64,000 nucleotides of DNA from Thozetella sp. PMI_491 (lineage: Eukaryota; Ascomycota; Sordariomycetes; Chaetosphaeriales; Chaetosphaeriaceae): the NCBI GenBank assembly GCA_021432635.1, contig MU270049.1:62001-126000 (forward strand), given 5' to 3'. The translations under genes were made by a program, and so were the position numbers. This document shows, in pieces, positions 21,282-31,244 of the stretch. Each line of letters begins with the position of its first letter. The stretch's first letter is position 1. Below the pieces are notes generated by a model that had not been told where the DNA came from, did no database searches, and worked only from the letters and a program-made list of their open reading frames with translations.

Positions 21282-22482
21282 TTACACTATCTGGCCCTTG
21301 TTAACCACAAATGCCTCGAGCGCCGCTATGAAGGGTAGGTGAGTCAGCGGCGACGGGCAAGGCAGAGGGATTAGCGGGTAAGTACCTGCGGCAGCCCACA
21401 GGCGGTTCTCGGCTTCGGGGAAGACGAGAGACCTGTCACTGTAGAACACTTCATCGGCAACCTCTTCGGGGTGGCGGGGGAGGCAATGCATAAACTTCCA
21501 ACCAGGGTTGGCACCGCCGCGCGCGGCGAGCTCGTTGGTGATTTGATAGCCTGCAAAGGCCTTTAAGCGCTTCTGCGACTCTTCTTCCTGGCCCATAGAA
21601 ACCCAGGTATCCGTCACCAAGATGTCGGCCCTCTTGATAGCCTCCTCGGGCACCGTGGTCTCGGTCAGGCGTCCTGGACCCCCGGCGCCGTTGATGAGCT
21701 GCCGCATTGCGTCAGGGATTCCGTAGCCATTAGGCGAAGCGACGGCAATGTCGACCCCCATCTTGACTGAGGCGATGGCCAGGTCGAAGAGCACATTGTT
21801 GGAATCCCCTATCCAGGCGATCTTGAGGCCTTCCAACCCAAGGGTCGATCCTGTGGGCTTGCGTTCGGTAAAGGTCTCATGGATGGTCTGGTAGTCTGCA
21901 ATAATTTGTAGGGGGTGAAAATCATTGGAGAGGGCGTTGATGACCGGCACAGACGAATGCTTAGCCAAATCAGCGACGTCTGAGTGTGGCCCGACGCGGG
22001 CTACCATGCATTGTGCCATGGACGAGATGACGACAGACGTGTCGTAGAGAGACTCATTCACCTGGCCGGGAGGGTCAGTCGAGTTAATCCAGCGATGAAG
22101 AAGGAAGTCTCTGCTGCATTCTTACACCTAGCTGGATGTCGTCTTTACCGAGGAACATGGGGTGCCCGCCCATCAGGGTGATGGCCGCCTCTGTCGATAC
22201 TCGAGTCCTGGTACTACGCTTGCTGAACATCATGGCTACTGTCTTGCCTGTCAACTGGCCATGCAGACTCCTCGGGACGGCTCCGTTGAGAAAGTCAGCC
22301 TTGACAGCCTTCTTGTGAGCCGAGGCATTGAGGACCAATTTTGTGAACTCAGCTGGTGCGAGATCGCTGATGGTCATCAGATGGCGCGGCGCCCGTGGCG
22401 AGCTCGACAAAGGCCTCCTTTGCGAGGCCTTAGCGGCGGCACTCTGGGCGGTGCGGAATGCTGCTCGACGCATATTTTGCAT
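21282..22482 (-). CDS. Ornithine carbamoyltransferase, mitochondrial
   Basis: Exons 22482..22126, 22061..21386 and 21325..21282 encode 358 residues. The first intron is 64 nt (GTAAGA). The second is 60 nt, stop-free and a multiple of three (GTACTT ... GCTGAC ... CATAG); removing it gives [20 protein letters not shown], as the family requires. A mitochondrial presequence occupies about residues 1-30. Carbamoyl-phosphate binding is shown by [10 protein letters not shown] and the ornithine site by the HCLPRHPEE motif; [14 protein letters not shown] is the Asp/Asn substrate segment. The enzyme makes citrulline from ornithine and carbamoyl phosphate in arginine synthesis. The start at 22482 is the first ATG; one at 22473 is also possible. 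A TGAGTCA site lies 91 bp upstream. Confidence 0.95.
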
Positions 22483-23235
22483 GGGATAGATAGTTGGCGG
22501 TCGTCACAGGACGCCAAGATGGAGACAAGATGCTGCTTCCTCCACTGAGCTGGTTGACTGGTGGTCGTTGAGTGAGTCAACGAATCCGAGGTGAACTGAG
22601 TGCGGTATCGCTCTATTTTGCTGCCCATCTATCTAAAGCCTCCGAAAAAAACAGCTGTGTCATTTGCACAATAGAGTCTGTACCCCTGCACGCTAGCGAT
22701 TGACCGCTGCTACAGGCCATGCGTCTCGGCAGGAATGTGCCTGCATGGTCCCCCTCTTGCCCCCAGACCTCCTAGCCAATCCCCAGCCGCCAGTTGACCC
22801 TCACTACTCCAGCCTACCATTACAGGAGGTCCTCAAGGTAATGCCCCTCCCCGCTCCTCGCCCCCCCGCTAATCGCGCAAGGCATAACTTCAAGTGACCC
22901 GAAGCTTGAACGTGCTGGCTCGACCCAGTTTTCGTGCTCGTCATCCAACTTCATCACAAATTCCACACTTTTTGTCCTCTCGTTCACCAAATCTAGGTCT
23001 CCCTATCTGCATCGTAATCATAGATCTACCGCGCTCGGCCGCTGGGATCTAGACTGCGTGCTCCTTGTCTGCTGCCCCGCAACCGGCCGAGGTCGATCGT
23101 TTCATTCCCCCCGACCATGTCCTAGGACAGGGATTAGCTGCGTCATCCCTTCGCATTTACCTGCCGTCGCCCATCTTCCCTCTAGTCTACGCTCTCTCCT
23201 CATCAAAACATATTCTAGCAACCACAACGCCCGAC
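22483..23235. promoter_or_regulatory. Divergent promoter region, OTC gene and tag1
   Basis: About 750 bp between two divergent start codons. It contains a TGAGTCA site close to the OTC gene and pyrimidine-rich leader sequence (22,930-23,060) before tag1. No gene is recognised. Confidence 0.55.
22573..22579 (-). promoter_or_regulatory. Gcn4/CPC-1-type binding site upstream of the OTC gene
   Basis: Perfect TGAGTCA, the same palindromic core as TGACTCA, located 91 bp before the OTC start. Arginine genes are classic targets of general amino-acid control in yeast and Neurospora. Sequence seen; regulation inferred. Confidence 0.6.
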
Positions 23236-26052
23236 ATGTCTGATTCGGAAGAGAGGGCGCCATTGCTCTGGGGGAACAGCATGGCCAAGCAGCCTGCACA
23301 CCAGGTCGAGCCTTCCTCCGAGTCCACTCCCCTCCTCACAGGCGGGGCGTCGACGCCTCGATATGACGGGGAGCAAGATCATTCTGACGGTGACGAAGCC
23401 GCCATAAGATCGCAGCTGGCCGAATCCATATCGTCTCGATCGTTGAACGGGAAGAAGACGAGGCGATGGCCGTCTATTATCGCGATGGCCCTCTTGGCCC
23501 TAATCTCCGTCGCCATAATTGTGCTATCCTTTTTCGTCCCCGCGGCCGTCGAGGAGTATGCAAAGCAGGCTGCCGTGCTTGAGCCTACGAACCTGTCGCT
23601 CGAGTCTATTACTTCTGGCGGTGTCCGCGCTCGCATCCAGGCCAACTTCCGCTTAGACGGCCAACGAGTCGAAAACGAACATGTGAGAAGGGTGGGAAGA
23701 GCTGTGACTTGGCTTGTTGGGGGACTGGGAACCGAAGAGACGGTCGCCCGGGTCTACCTTCCGGCATACGACAATGTCATGATTGGAGCCGCCACCCTGC
23801 CGCCGCTAGCTATTAACCTTGCAGACGGACGCATCACCTCGTTGGATTTTGTGGCGGACCTTGCGCCCGGCGATGCGGATGGCATCCGGGCCATCGCAAA
23901 CGAATGGCTGGAGGGCAGGCTGGACGTGCTGAAAGTCCAGGCCAAGGCCGACATCCAGCTGAAGACGGGCATCATTCCGCTCGGGACACATGCCATCTCC
24001 GAGTCCCTCACATTTGAAGGTCAATCCCTCTATCGTTCGTTCGCGACCCTATATCTTGGAGAGAAAACTCTCGTCTGATACGTTCTTTAATGAGACATTT
24101 CCCGCGCGTTATTCCTCTCATCATTGCCGTCCTTCCTTGCGACGAATCTAGACTGATGTCGTATGCAGCCAAGAGACTACCAGCAGTGCCGCAGTATAAC
24201 ATCACGAAGCTCAAGTTCCATGACACCCCTGTCCCGGGGGAGGACAACAAGGCGGTGGGAGCCGAGGTATCCATATCTGCCTTCAACGAGTATCCCGTGT
24301 CGGTAGACATCCCAGTGCTGGGCTTCGAGATCTTAGTTCCAGGCTGTGTCGCCAAGGATCCCTATATCGTGGTCGCCGAGGCCAAGACGAGCCCACTTGC
24401 TGTCCGTCCACACCAAAAGGTCGAGGCCGAGGTGCACGGGCTGATCAGGGACATTCCCGAATCCCTCACCCGCGTCTGCCCGAATTCCAATTCATCGCCC
24501 TTGGACATATTTCTGAAAGACTACATGGTTGGTAAGGAAGCGACCTTGTTTGTTCGGGGCCAGTCTAGCCCGGACTCGAGCACACCACGCTGGCTCGCCG
24601 ACATACTGTCTAGCGTCATAGTTCCTGTCCCCTTCCCGGGAAGGACGTTTGACAACCTCATCAAGAACTTGTCCATGACCGATGTTCACCTTACCATGCC
24701 GGACCCGTCGGCCGAGCCCGGCGACCCCGGTGCTGACCCGAAAGTCTCTGGAACCATTCTTGTCATCGCTGCCCTACCGCCTGGTTTAAATTTTGACCTC
24801 AATGTCACCAAGGTTAAGGCCAATGCGGATGTCTTCCACGGCTCGAAGAAGCTGGGCACGCTGAATTTGCGCGAGTGGCAGGATGCAAATTCCACGAGAA
24901 CCGACGCGGCGGAGGATGGGCCCGCCATGCTCCAGATCCAGTCTCGCATCAATGACGTCCCACTGAACATTACCGACGGGGACGTTCTGACCGAGGTCAT
25001 CCAGAAACTGTTGTTGGGAAGCAAGGTGGTGCTGAAGATCACAGCCCTTGTTCATGTCAAAGTCGAGACCGTATTGGGCGAACTTGTCCTCAAGGACGTG
25101 CCCGCTTCGGGAAGCATCCCGGTAAAACGTCCGTTCTCATTTTGACCACATTGTTAGTCGCCGCAGGACCGGCTTACCCTCGGTGCCGTCCAACGAAGTC
25201 TTCGTGAACCATGTCATCGCTGACTTGTGCCTAGCCCTTCCCAACGGCTCGATCGCAGACCTGAATCCCCGCGTTACCAACCTCGAGATATTCGATACGG
25301 CCCCTTCCTACCTCAAGCTGCGGGGGGTGGTGAACATCACGAACCCAACTCCGTACACCGCCACCGTTCCTTTCTTCACAATCCATGTGATGTGCAACGG
25401 CTCGGTTATTGGAGAAGCCACAGCTCGTAACCTAAATGTAACAAAAGGAAACAATACCAACATCCAAGTCTTGGCTACGTGGAGCCCTCTGATGGGTGGT
25501 GAAGAAGGAGCTCATTGTGGACGCAACCTCTTGTCCGGGTACGTATCGGGTTTCAACACGAGCCTCGCAGTGCGTGCCCACCGTGACAGCATCCCCGGTC
25601 AGCCCGTAATAGGAGAGGCACTCTCGCGCTTAAACATAACATTGGCTGCGCCACGGCTTAGGCTGCCGGGTAGCGACGAAGAAAAGTTCCATTTCATTCG
25701 AGATGCCACCTTCCACATCTTCTCATCTACTGCTACCTTTACGCTCGTGTCGCCCCTACAGCACAACACAATCTTCATCGACCATGTAAACGCTACGGCA
25801 TACTATAATCACACAGAGCCTGTTGGCAGGATTGAGTATGACTCGGCGATAGCCGCGCCGCCGGGGGAGTCTCAGACGCCCAAGATGCCGGTGGACTGGT
25901 CATTGGACTCGGTCGGGTACGACAAGCTAAGGAGCGCTCTAGGTGGTCGTCTGAAGCTGGATGCGAAGGCTGTGGTAGGGGTTAGGTTAGGGGCATGGAC
26001 TGAGACTATCTGGTACATTGGTGAAGGCATTGGGGCTGGGGTGAGGGTATAA
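23236..26052 (+). CDS. tag1: Vacuolar membrane protein Tag1-like (DUF3712 repeats)
   Basis: Exons 23236..24019, 24169..25128 and 25235..26052 encode 853 residues. The 149-nt first intron has a GTCAAT donor. The 106-nt second intron has a GTCCGT donor, a GCTGAC branch point and CCTAG, giving GSIPVKPLPNGS; other acceptors break the frame. A cytosolic N-terminus with two APLL/TPLL-like acidic-dileucine motifs precedes one transmembrane helix near residue 80 (IIAMALLALISVAIIVLSFF). The large remainder is lumenal, beta-rich, with repeated NPTPYTATVPF-like and LGFEILVPGC segments and many N-glycosylation sequons. Yeast Tag1 (YLR173W) is a vacuolar membrane protein needed to end autophagy under prolonged starvation. 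Orthology is by recognised architecture. ATG 23236 is preferred over upstream frame extension because it directly precedes SDSEERAPLL. Confidence 0.85.
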
Positions 26053-26316
26053 ATCGACTTTCCCGCCGATGCCACACCCGCCGGTCACACCGTCGTTTCA
26101 GAAATCGAATGTATATATATCTATATATCTATTATCGCTAGGGAGTAGACATTACATATTCTAATCTGGCAAGGCAGCAAAGGACATATGTTAGAGTAAT
26201 CTTAGGTGTTATGGTTTTTTTATATAGCCCTTATCGGATGCCTGCAAGCGCGCATCTTGGCTATATTGGCAGCCTCCGTTTGATACTAACCGGCGAGGTC
26301 ATCGACTGCATGACAA

Positions 26317-28464
26317 TTATTGGTTCTGGGCACTTGCAGCTTCGAACGAACGCCTGGCAAGCTTGGAAGACTTCTTGGCCCCTTTCATGCTCTTCCGCGG
26401 CCGCTGCTTCAGCACCTGCGACTTGGGTTTGTTGAGCAACCAACCATTCATCGGCTTCCGTGACCCAACAAAGCGTCCCTCTGGACTGAACACGTCTACA
26501 AGCGGCCAGTTCGGCTCGCTAGGGTCCGCATCTTGCGAGCCCTTGGGCTCCCACAGCGCCTGTGATAGGTCGAGCGTCTCGAGAAGCTCAGAATCCTGAT
26601 CTTTGTGGCTAGCTTTCGGCGCAAACAGGTCCTTAGTCCGCACCTGTGCAGTGATCTCAACCCAACCACACCCTTCAATAAGGAGGTCAAGAGAGAGAAC
26701 ACGGTAGGGTAATCGGTTGACGCGGATGCTAACTGCGTCTCGTCGGGTGATGGGACCAGCCCGCTCCTGGGTCACGTCGTGCTGGAGAGCAAAAGTGCCT
26801 GCATGCTTGACTTTGGCCCCGGTCCCAGGGAGTGAGATATTTATCACATTTGGGCCCTCCTCTGCTTGCTCCTGAATAGCGACGGCTTTGGCAGTAGCGG
26901 TAGTGTGATGCTCAATAGGAGTGAAGTTATAGGCGAGGAATATGAGATCAGGAGTCCTTGGTGTGATGCGGATGAAGCCGCCGAGGAGCAATGACTGTCC
27001 GGGCTTGAGCACCTGCTGCTCCGGGAGGACGCGGGACTTCATGACGAGGCATTTTCGATATTCCTTTTGAACATGAAGTTCTAAGTCGCCTCTAGAGAGC
27101 CCAGGAAGGTCGATCAGCTCCCCCTTTCCGTTGCCAAACGGGATGCGGATGGGGGATGCCGTCGTGCCCGGCAGAGAAGACACCAAGGGCATCTCCGGGT
27201 AGTTCATTTCCTTTTGCGGTGGAGGAAGGAGAGTGAACTCATCTAGGGGTTCGAGACTCGCAGGAGCCTCCCCGTCTTGATCGGCAATCGCATTTGCCAA
27301 GAGAGAGTTGGGTGCTTGGTCGGGATGGGTATCCAACTTCGCCGCCTCAGGAGCTACTTGCACAGTTATGTGGTGTTTCGAAGGCAGCGATCCCATGCGG
27401 CCCTTTGGGAAAACTGCTTCAAAGAGCTGGCTCTTGCCCACATTGACCTTGCCGACCAGCCAAGCGGCGCCACCACGGTCCCATATGTCTTCCTTCAGCT
27501 CCTTAATCCACCAGCTCCTCCTTGCGCTCACACAACGTACATTTCCCAGTCGGATGTCCCTCCCAGCTCTACCTAGAGCGTCTCTGAGGACCTCCTTGAG
27601 GTAGGGCATAAGCGCATCGACTTGCTGCTTGAGCGGTGCGAGGAGGTCGGAGCGTGTGATGATGAAGCTCATTTCTATCTTGCGCCCTTGGTAGAACTTG
27701 CCGTCCCTTGACCGCCGATTCTTTGTACGAAGGGGCATTATGTTGAGGAGCTGATTTATCCGCGGAAGGAGGGACATGGGAAAATCAGCGGCATCGAGGA
27801 TATGGTAGACATGGTTGTATTTGAAGGGTGTTTCCTCGATCGTATCTCGCAGTCCCTCGATGGTCGGGTGGGCAATAGATTTCCCGGAGTGATGGTGGAC
27901 TAAGTGGTGGCATCGATCGCATAGCGGTGGCTTGTCGGTCTTCTTGAGCCGCCCACGGGCGGCCTGGCGACTCGGTTTGCCCGTTAGGGAGTCCAAGTCC
28001 ACACCCATACTTTGCAGCTGTTGGGGGTCGTGCGTTCCGAGTATGTCCTCAGCTGTCCGGCCGGCCTTGCGCAGGGGTTTGATCTCTTCCTTGAGACCCA
28101 GGTACTCCTGTACCGCTTTCCGTCCAGTGTCGAAATACCCTGCTACGTCTGGGTTCGACGTCTGTGAAAGGGCGCCACATCCGTAACATTGTGTAGGTAG
28201 CGATTTCAGGAGGGTCGAGCTACTATCCTCAGATCGTAATGAGCTCAGCGGTAACGCGGCGTTTGTATGCAGTGCTCTTCTTTTCTTGGACGGAAAGAGC
28301 TTCGTGCAAGGAGAGTTGACGGCTATGCGCCGGTTTGCAACAGAGAACGGCCTTTGCGCAACAGCCGGGCAAAGAAAGACGGGGAAGTCGGAGACCAAGG
28401 CGCATCGCTCAAGGCTGAGCGCCCTGCCTAGCCATCGCGGGCAGAGTGAGAGGCTGGACTGCAT
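26317..28464 (-). CDS. gep3: Mitochondrial circularly permuted GTPase Gep3 (Mtg3)
   Basis: Single exon, 715 residues, ATG at 28464. The N-terminus is basic (presequence). A zinc-finger-like CYGCG ... CDRCHHLVHHH precedes the G domain, whose motifs are out of the usual order: the SFIITRSDLL (NKxD-like) block comes before GGAAWLVGKVNVGKSQLFEAVFPKG (P-loop, G1), and SLPGTTASPIRI then LIDLPGL (G3) follow. This order defines circularly permuted YqeH/Gep3-type GTPases. Yeast Gep3 (YOR205C) is needed for mitochondrial small-subunit rRNA processing and assembly and interacts genetically with prohibitins. The basic C-terminal tail (KQRPRKSMKGAKKSSK) may bind rRNA. It shares a divergent promoter with mL61. 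Confidence 0.9.
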   Translation of the reverse strand: MQSSLSLCPRWLGRALSLERCALVSDFPVFLCPAVAQRPFSVANRRIAVNSPCTKLFPSKKRRALHTNAALPLSSLRSEDSSSTLLKSLPTQCYGCGALSQTSNPDVAGYFDTGRKAVQEYLGLKEEIKPLRKAGRTAEDILGTHDPQQLQSMGVDLDSLTGKPSRQAARGRLKKTDKPPLCDRCHHLVHHHSGKSIAHPTIEGLRDTIEETPFKYNHVYHILDAADFPMSLLPRINQLLNIMPLRTKNRRSRDGKFYQGRKIEMSFIITRSDLLAPLKQQVDALMPYLKEVLRDALGRAGRDIRLGNVRCVSARRSWWIKELKEDIWDRGGAAWLVGKVNVGKSQLFEAVFPKGRMGSLPSKHHITVQVAPEAAKLDTHPDQAPNSLLANAIADQDGEAPASLEPLDEFTLLPPPQKEMNYPEMPLVSSLPGTTASPIRIPFGNGKGELIDLPGLSRGDLELHVQKEYRKCLVMKSRVLPEQQVLKPGQSLLLGGFIRITPRTPDLIFLAYNFTPIEHHTTATAKAVAIQEQAEEGPNVINISLPGTGAKVKHAGTFALQHDVTQERAGPITRRDAVSIRVNRLPYRVLSLDLLIEGCGWVEITAQVRTKDLFAPKASHKDQDSELLETLDLSQALWEPKGSQDADPSEPNWPLVDVFSPEGRFVGSRKPMNGWLLNKPKSQVLKQRPRKSMKGAKKSSKLARRSFEAASAQNQ

Positions 28465-28864
28465 GGGCTATGAAACTAGGCTCGTCGTAGGTTCTAGAAA
28501 CGTCGTGATCTGTTCCTATGGCATCTACCAAGCCCTGTGTCGAGAATACTGAAGGGGGGACAGAATTTTTGGAGGCTGTTGCATGGGCTCTTCGCGGCAG
28601 GCAATTATCCTGGCAGGTTAGGTGGGACTAGCGCCGTCCTGCTGCCTAAGGTAAGCCTTCAAGGTACAGTACCTACAGAGTACCTCGGTACCTACTACCT
28701 TTGTTACAGTAGTATGTCCTCCGCAAAGCCTAGCGGCTGAAAATTTACCGAGCTGTCCGCGACAATCTGCAATCGCGAAAAAAAAGCTGCTGCCGCTCGA
28801 TTCCCAGCAACCAGTCGCCTCCGCCAACACTACATTGAACCCTTGAACCTTAAACAGGATCAAG
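28465..28864. promoter_or_regulatory. Bidirectional promoter, gep3 and mL61
   Basis: A 400-bp gap between divergent start codons of two mitochondrial-ribosome genes. Near 28,662-28,712 it contains a cluster of GTACAGTACC, GGTACCTAC and TTACAGTAG elements, related to the GGTACC/CTAG palindromes of other spacers. Confidence 0.6.
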
Positions 28865-29665
28865 ATGGTAGGCGCTATACGTCGAATGAACAAGGCCACT
28901 GAAGTAAGTCTGGTCTAGCAAATCCCTCCCTCCTGAAGGACACCTTGGAAGCTGACCTGCTAACTCGCGACTTAGAGGGTAAGGAGACCACCCCGAAGCG
29001 AATCGCCGCTAGAAGCAAACGCGCTCGCCATTCCCACGACTCGTTCTGACCAAAGATACAGCTTCTCAGCGTCAGGGTTGGTCCGGGAGCAGCGATTCTT
29101 CCGTCGGACGTTTCCCGGATACACATGGAATTCAATCACAGCCTCAACGATGGGCACATGGGACCGAGGTGCGCCCTCCAAGGCACCACTGACCCGGCGT
29201 TCTGGAAACTCACACGATATTTGTAGGAAATTCTGGAGAGAGAACCTCCCGCGCTTGAAGTTTTGGAACCCTTCGATCCCGATGATTGTCAACCGAAGAC
29301 GAGGCACGCCAGGACCGGCTACCATGACACTATACTTCCGCAAGGAAGGGGGCGCCGCGACGGTGGCCACACCCACACAGCAAACCCCCTCGAGTTTCGA
29401 AGGTGCCTCACCGGCGCCGGCGCCGGTAGAGGGCGAGCGCACCGTCACCATCGACATGAAGCAGATGCACTCCGGCGTGATATTGAAGGAGTTTCTCGAA
29501 AAGACCGGCGCAGTGCCCGTTGCCCCAACCCCACAAGACGAAGCTGAGGTGCGGCAGATGGAAGACTTGAAGCAAAGAAGCCCGGTGGATCGTGCAAGGG
29601 TCAAGAAGACGCTGGATCAGCAGAGAGCTGAGCTGGCTTTCATGAAGGCGGCCACCAAATCATAG
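28865..29665 (+). CDS. mrp49: Mitochondrial large-subunit ribosomal protein mL61 (Mrp49)
   Basis: Exons 28865..28903, 29062..29168 and 29227..29665 encode 194 residues. The introns are 158 nt and 58 nt, with CTGACC and CACTGACC branch points. Splicing yields MVGAIRRMNKATE-LLSVRVGPGAAILPSDVSRIHMEFNHSLNDGHMGPR-KFWRENLPRLKFWNPSIPM, the L51/S25/CI-B8 thioredoxin-like fold of Mrp49. The single open frame from 29078 is in the wrong frame until the third exon, so an unspliced call would be mostly spurious at its N-terminus. The C-terminal extension, with DMKQMHSGVILKEFLEKTGA, is charged and probably helical. The protein belongs to the 54S subunit in the mitochondrial matrix and sits back-to-back with gep3. 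Confidence 0.88.
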
Positions 29666-30445
29666 TGAGAGGGAAATGAACACTGGTTGTATCGCCGCCC
29701 AGGTGCCACTGCACCTCATCCCTTGTATATTAATTGTAGCATATGACTCTATGCAGTCCCTACAATCTGGCTCAGGACATGTTGGAAGTGATATGTGTTT
29801 TTTCAGCCACTTGGCCAGCTTAGAGATGGTTGCGCTCGCCTAATTGTGCAAACTAAAAGCCCTGTCTTCGATTTCCGATGCCAAAGTCGACTGTCCAACG
29901 CACGCCAAGTGCTGCCGCCAGGCAGATTCGGCCCCTGGTACCATGGCACTGGGGATACTGGTAACAGAAGCCATTCGCGAAATTGTCCCCTAATAGGCTA
30001 GAGGCCGGTGGATGGGGTCCTGGGTGGCGCGACCGGGTTGGCTGGGTTGTATGTTGTATAGGCTTGGTCTAGCAATGCTATCGGCCTGCAGTCGTGCTAG
30101 GTTGAATAAAGGAAACGGCTGGCCTGTTTCATGCTGCAGGGTTGGCTTTTCATCCCATCATAACCTCCCAATAAGGAAATGTGGTGCAGCCCGAGGTATA
30201 ACATGTGCCCCCAAGGAGAGCATCTGCGCCCTTAGGTGCCGAGTCGGCGCAGGCAAGTCTGTCACATGCGACGTACCTGGTCCAACTACTACGCGTCCTA
30301 TACGGCACCTATATTAGTGTTGACCTCGCAGCGACCAAAGATTCCTTCAATAATAGCTATTTAACACGCCGCCTTTCCTTGCCACATCCCTTTTTTCAGG
30401 CATCTCTCCGAAGCTCTAAACCCCCTGGCCATTCCCATCAGCACC
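29666..30445. other. Intergenic spacer
   Basis: About 780 bp between mL61 and the DUF3712-like gene, both on the plus strand. It should hold one 3' UTR and one promoter. No gene, RNA or repeat is recognised. Confidence 0.5.
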
Positions 30446-31244
30446 ATGAACTCCGTTGTACAGTACATCTTGAACCAGTCTAAGCTGGAGGTGACGCTCA
30501 TCAGGATCACCAATGCCACAGCCGAGTATGGCCTTGAGACCTGATACAAATCCAAACCGAACACTGACCTCCGGCGGCAGCGGGTATAAAATGACCATCA
30601 ATAGTCGTGTAACGGGGACCGGCCCGGTCGGGGCCACGATGAAGCCCATGGTGGTGGATATGTGCTTTCAAGGGGCGTGTTTCGGCAAGCTCGAGCTCCC
30701 GGAGGTGCAAACAAGCGCTAGCGGCGCTGATATCAACATTTACGACCAAGACATCAAGGTGACTGACATGGTTGCTTTTAGAGCCTTCGTCAAGTCTCTC
30801 ATGAACGACGAAGACCTCGTGCTCACCCTTGATAATGGGGCATGTTCTATCAGAACGTTCGGCCTGACGGCAAACTGCACGTACAAGAAGGAGGTCTTCT
30901 TGAAGGGGATGAACGGGCCTAAGACGGAACTTCAAGCTACCGACGCTACTACCAACACAGTTATCATCCACAATCCCAGCCCACTAGAGATCGAGCACGG
31001 CGTAAGCATGTTCGAGATCCACGACAGCGCCGGTGCTGTCCTCGCCGAGTTGAAGGGTCAGATGGAAATCAAGCGGGGTGACTTCGTGCTCACGATGCAC
31101 ATCACAAGGCAGGGCGGAAAACCCGGTGACATTAAGGCCACACTTGTGGGAATGGGAACTGAGAACCCCGCATGGACAAACGACACCCTCAAGTATATCA
31201 AGACACCGCTGCAGCTGACCGAGTCCTTCTGCTCGCTGTATTGA
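30446..31244 (+). CDS. Small DUF3712-like protein of unknown function
   Basis: Exons 30446..30525 and 30581..31244 encode 247 residues. The 55-nt intron (GTATGG ... CACTGACC ... GGCAG) restores LIRITNATA-DGYKMTINSRV; the unspliced first exon stops after 32 codons. No signal peptide or transmembrane helix is visible, so the protein is probably cytosolic. The body is beta-rich: ATMKPMVVDMCFQGACFGKLELPEV, VTDMVAFRAFVKSLM, NTVIIHNPSPLEIEHGVSMFEI. This pattern of LEA/DUF3712-like domains also occurs in the lumenal part of Tag1, encoded 4.4 kb upstream. Function is not known. The residue order ITNATADGY and the conserved acceptor make the gene model firm; the family name is less sure. Confidence 0.75.

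Noticed and set aside
25120-25200. Apparent frameshift or pseudogene break in tag1
   Set aside because: A 106-nt intron from 25129 to 25234 with a good branch point and acceptor restores the frame and the expected conserved sequence.
30446-30544. Single-base frameshift in the DUF3712-like gene after 32 codons
   Set aside because: A 55-nt intron (30526-30580) with canonical signals explains the break.
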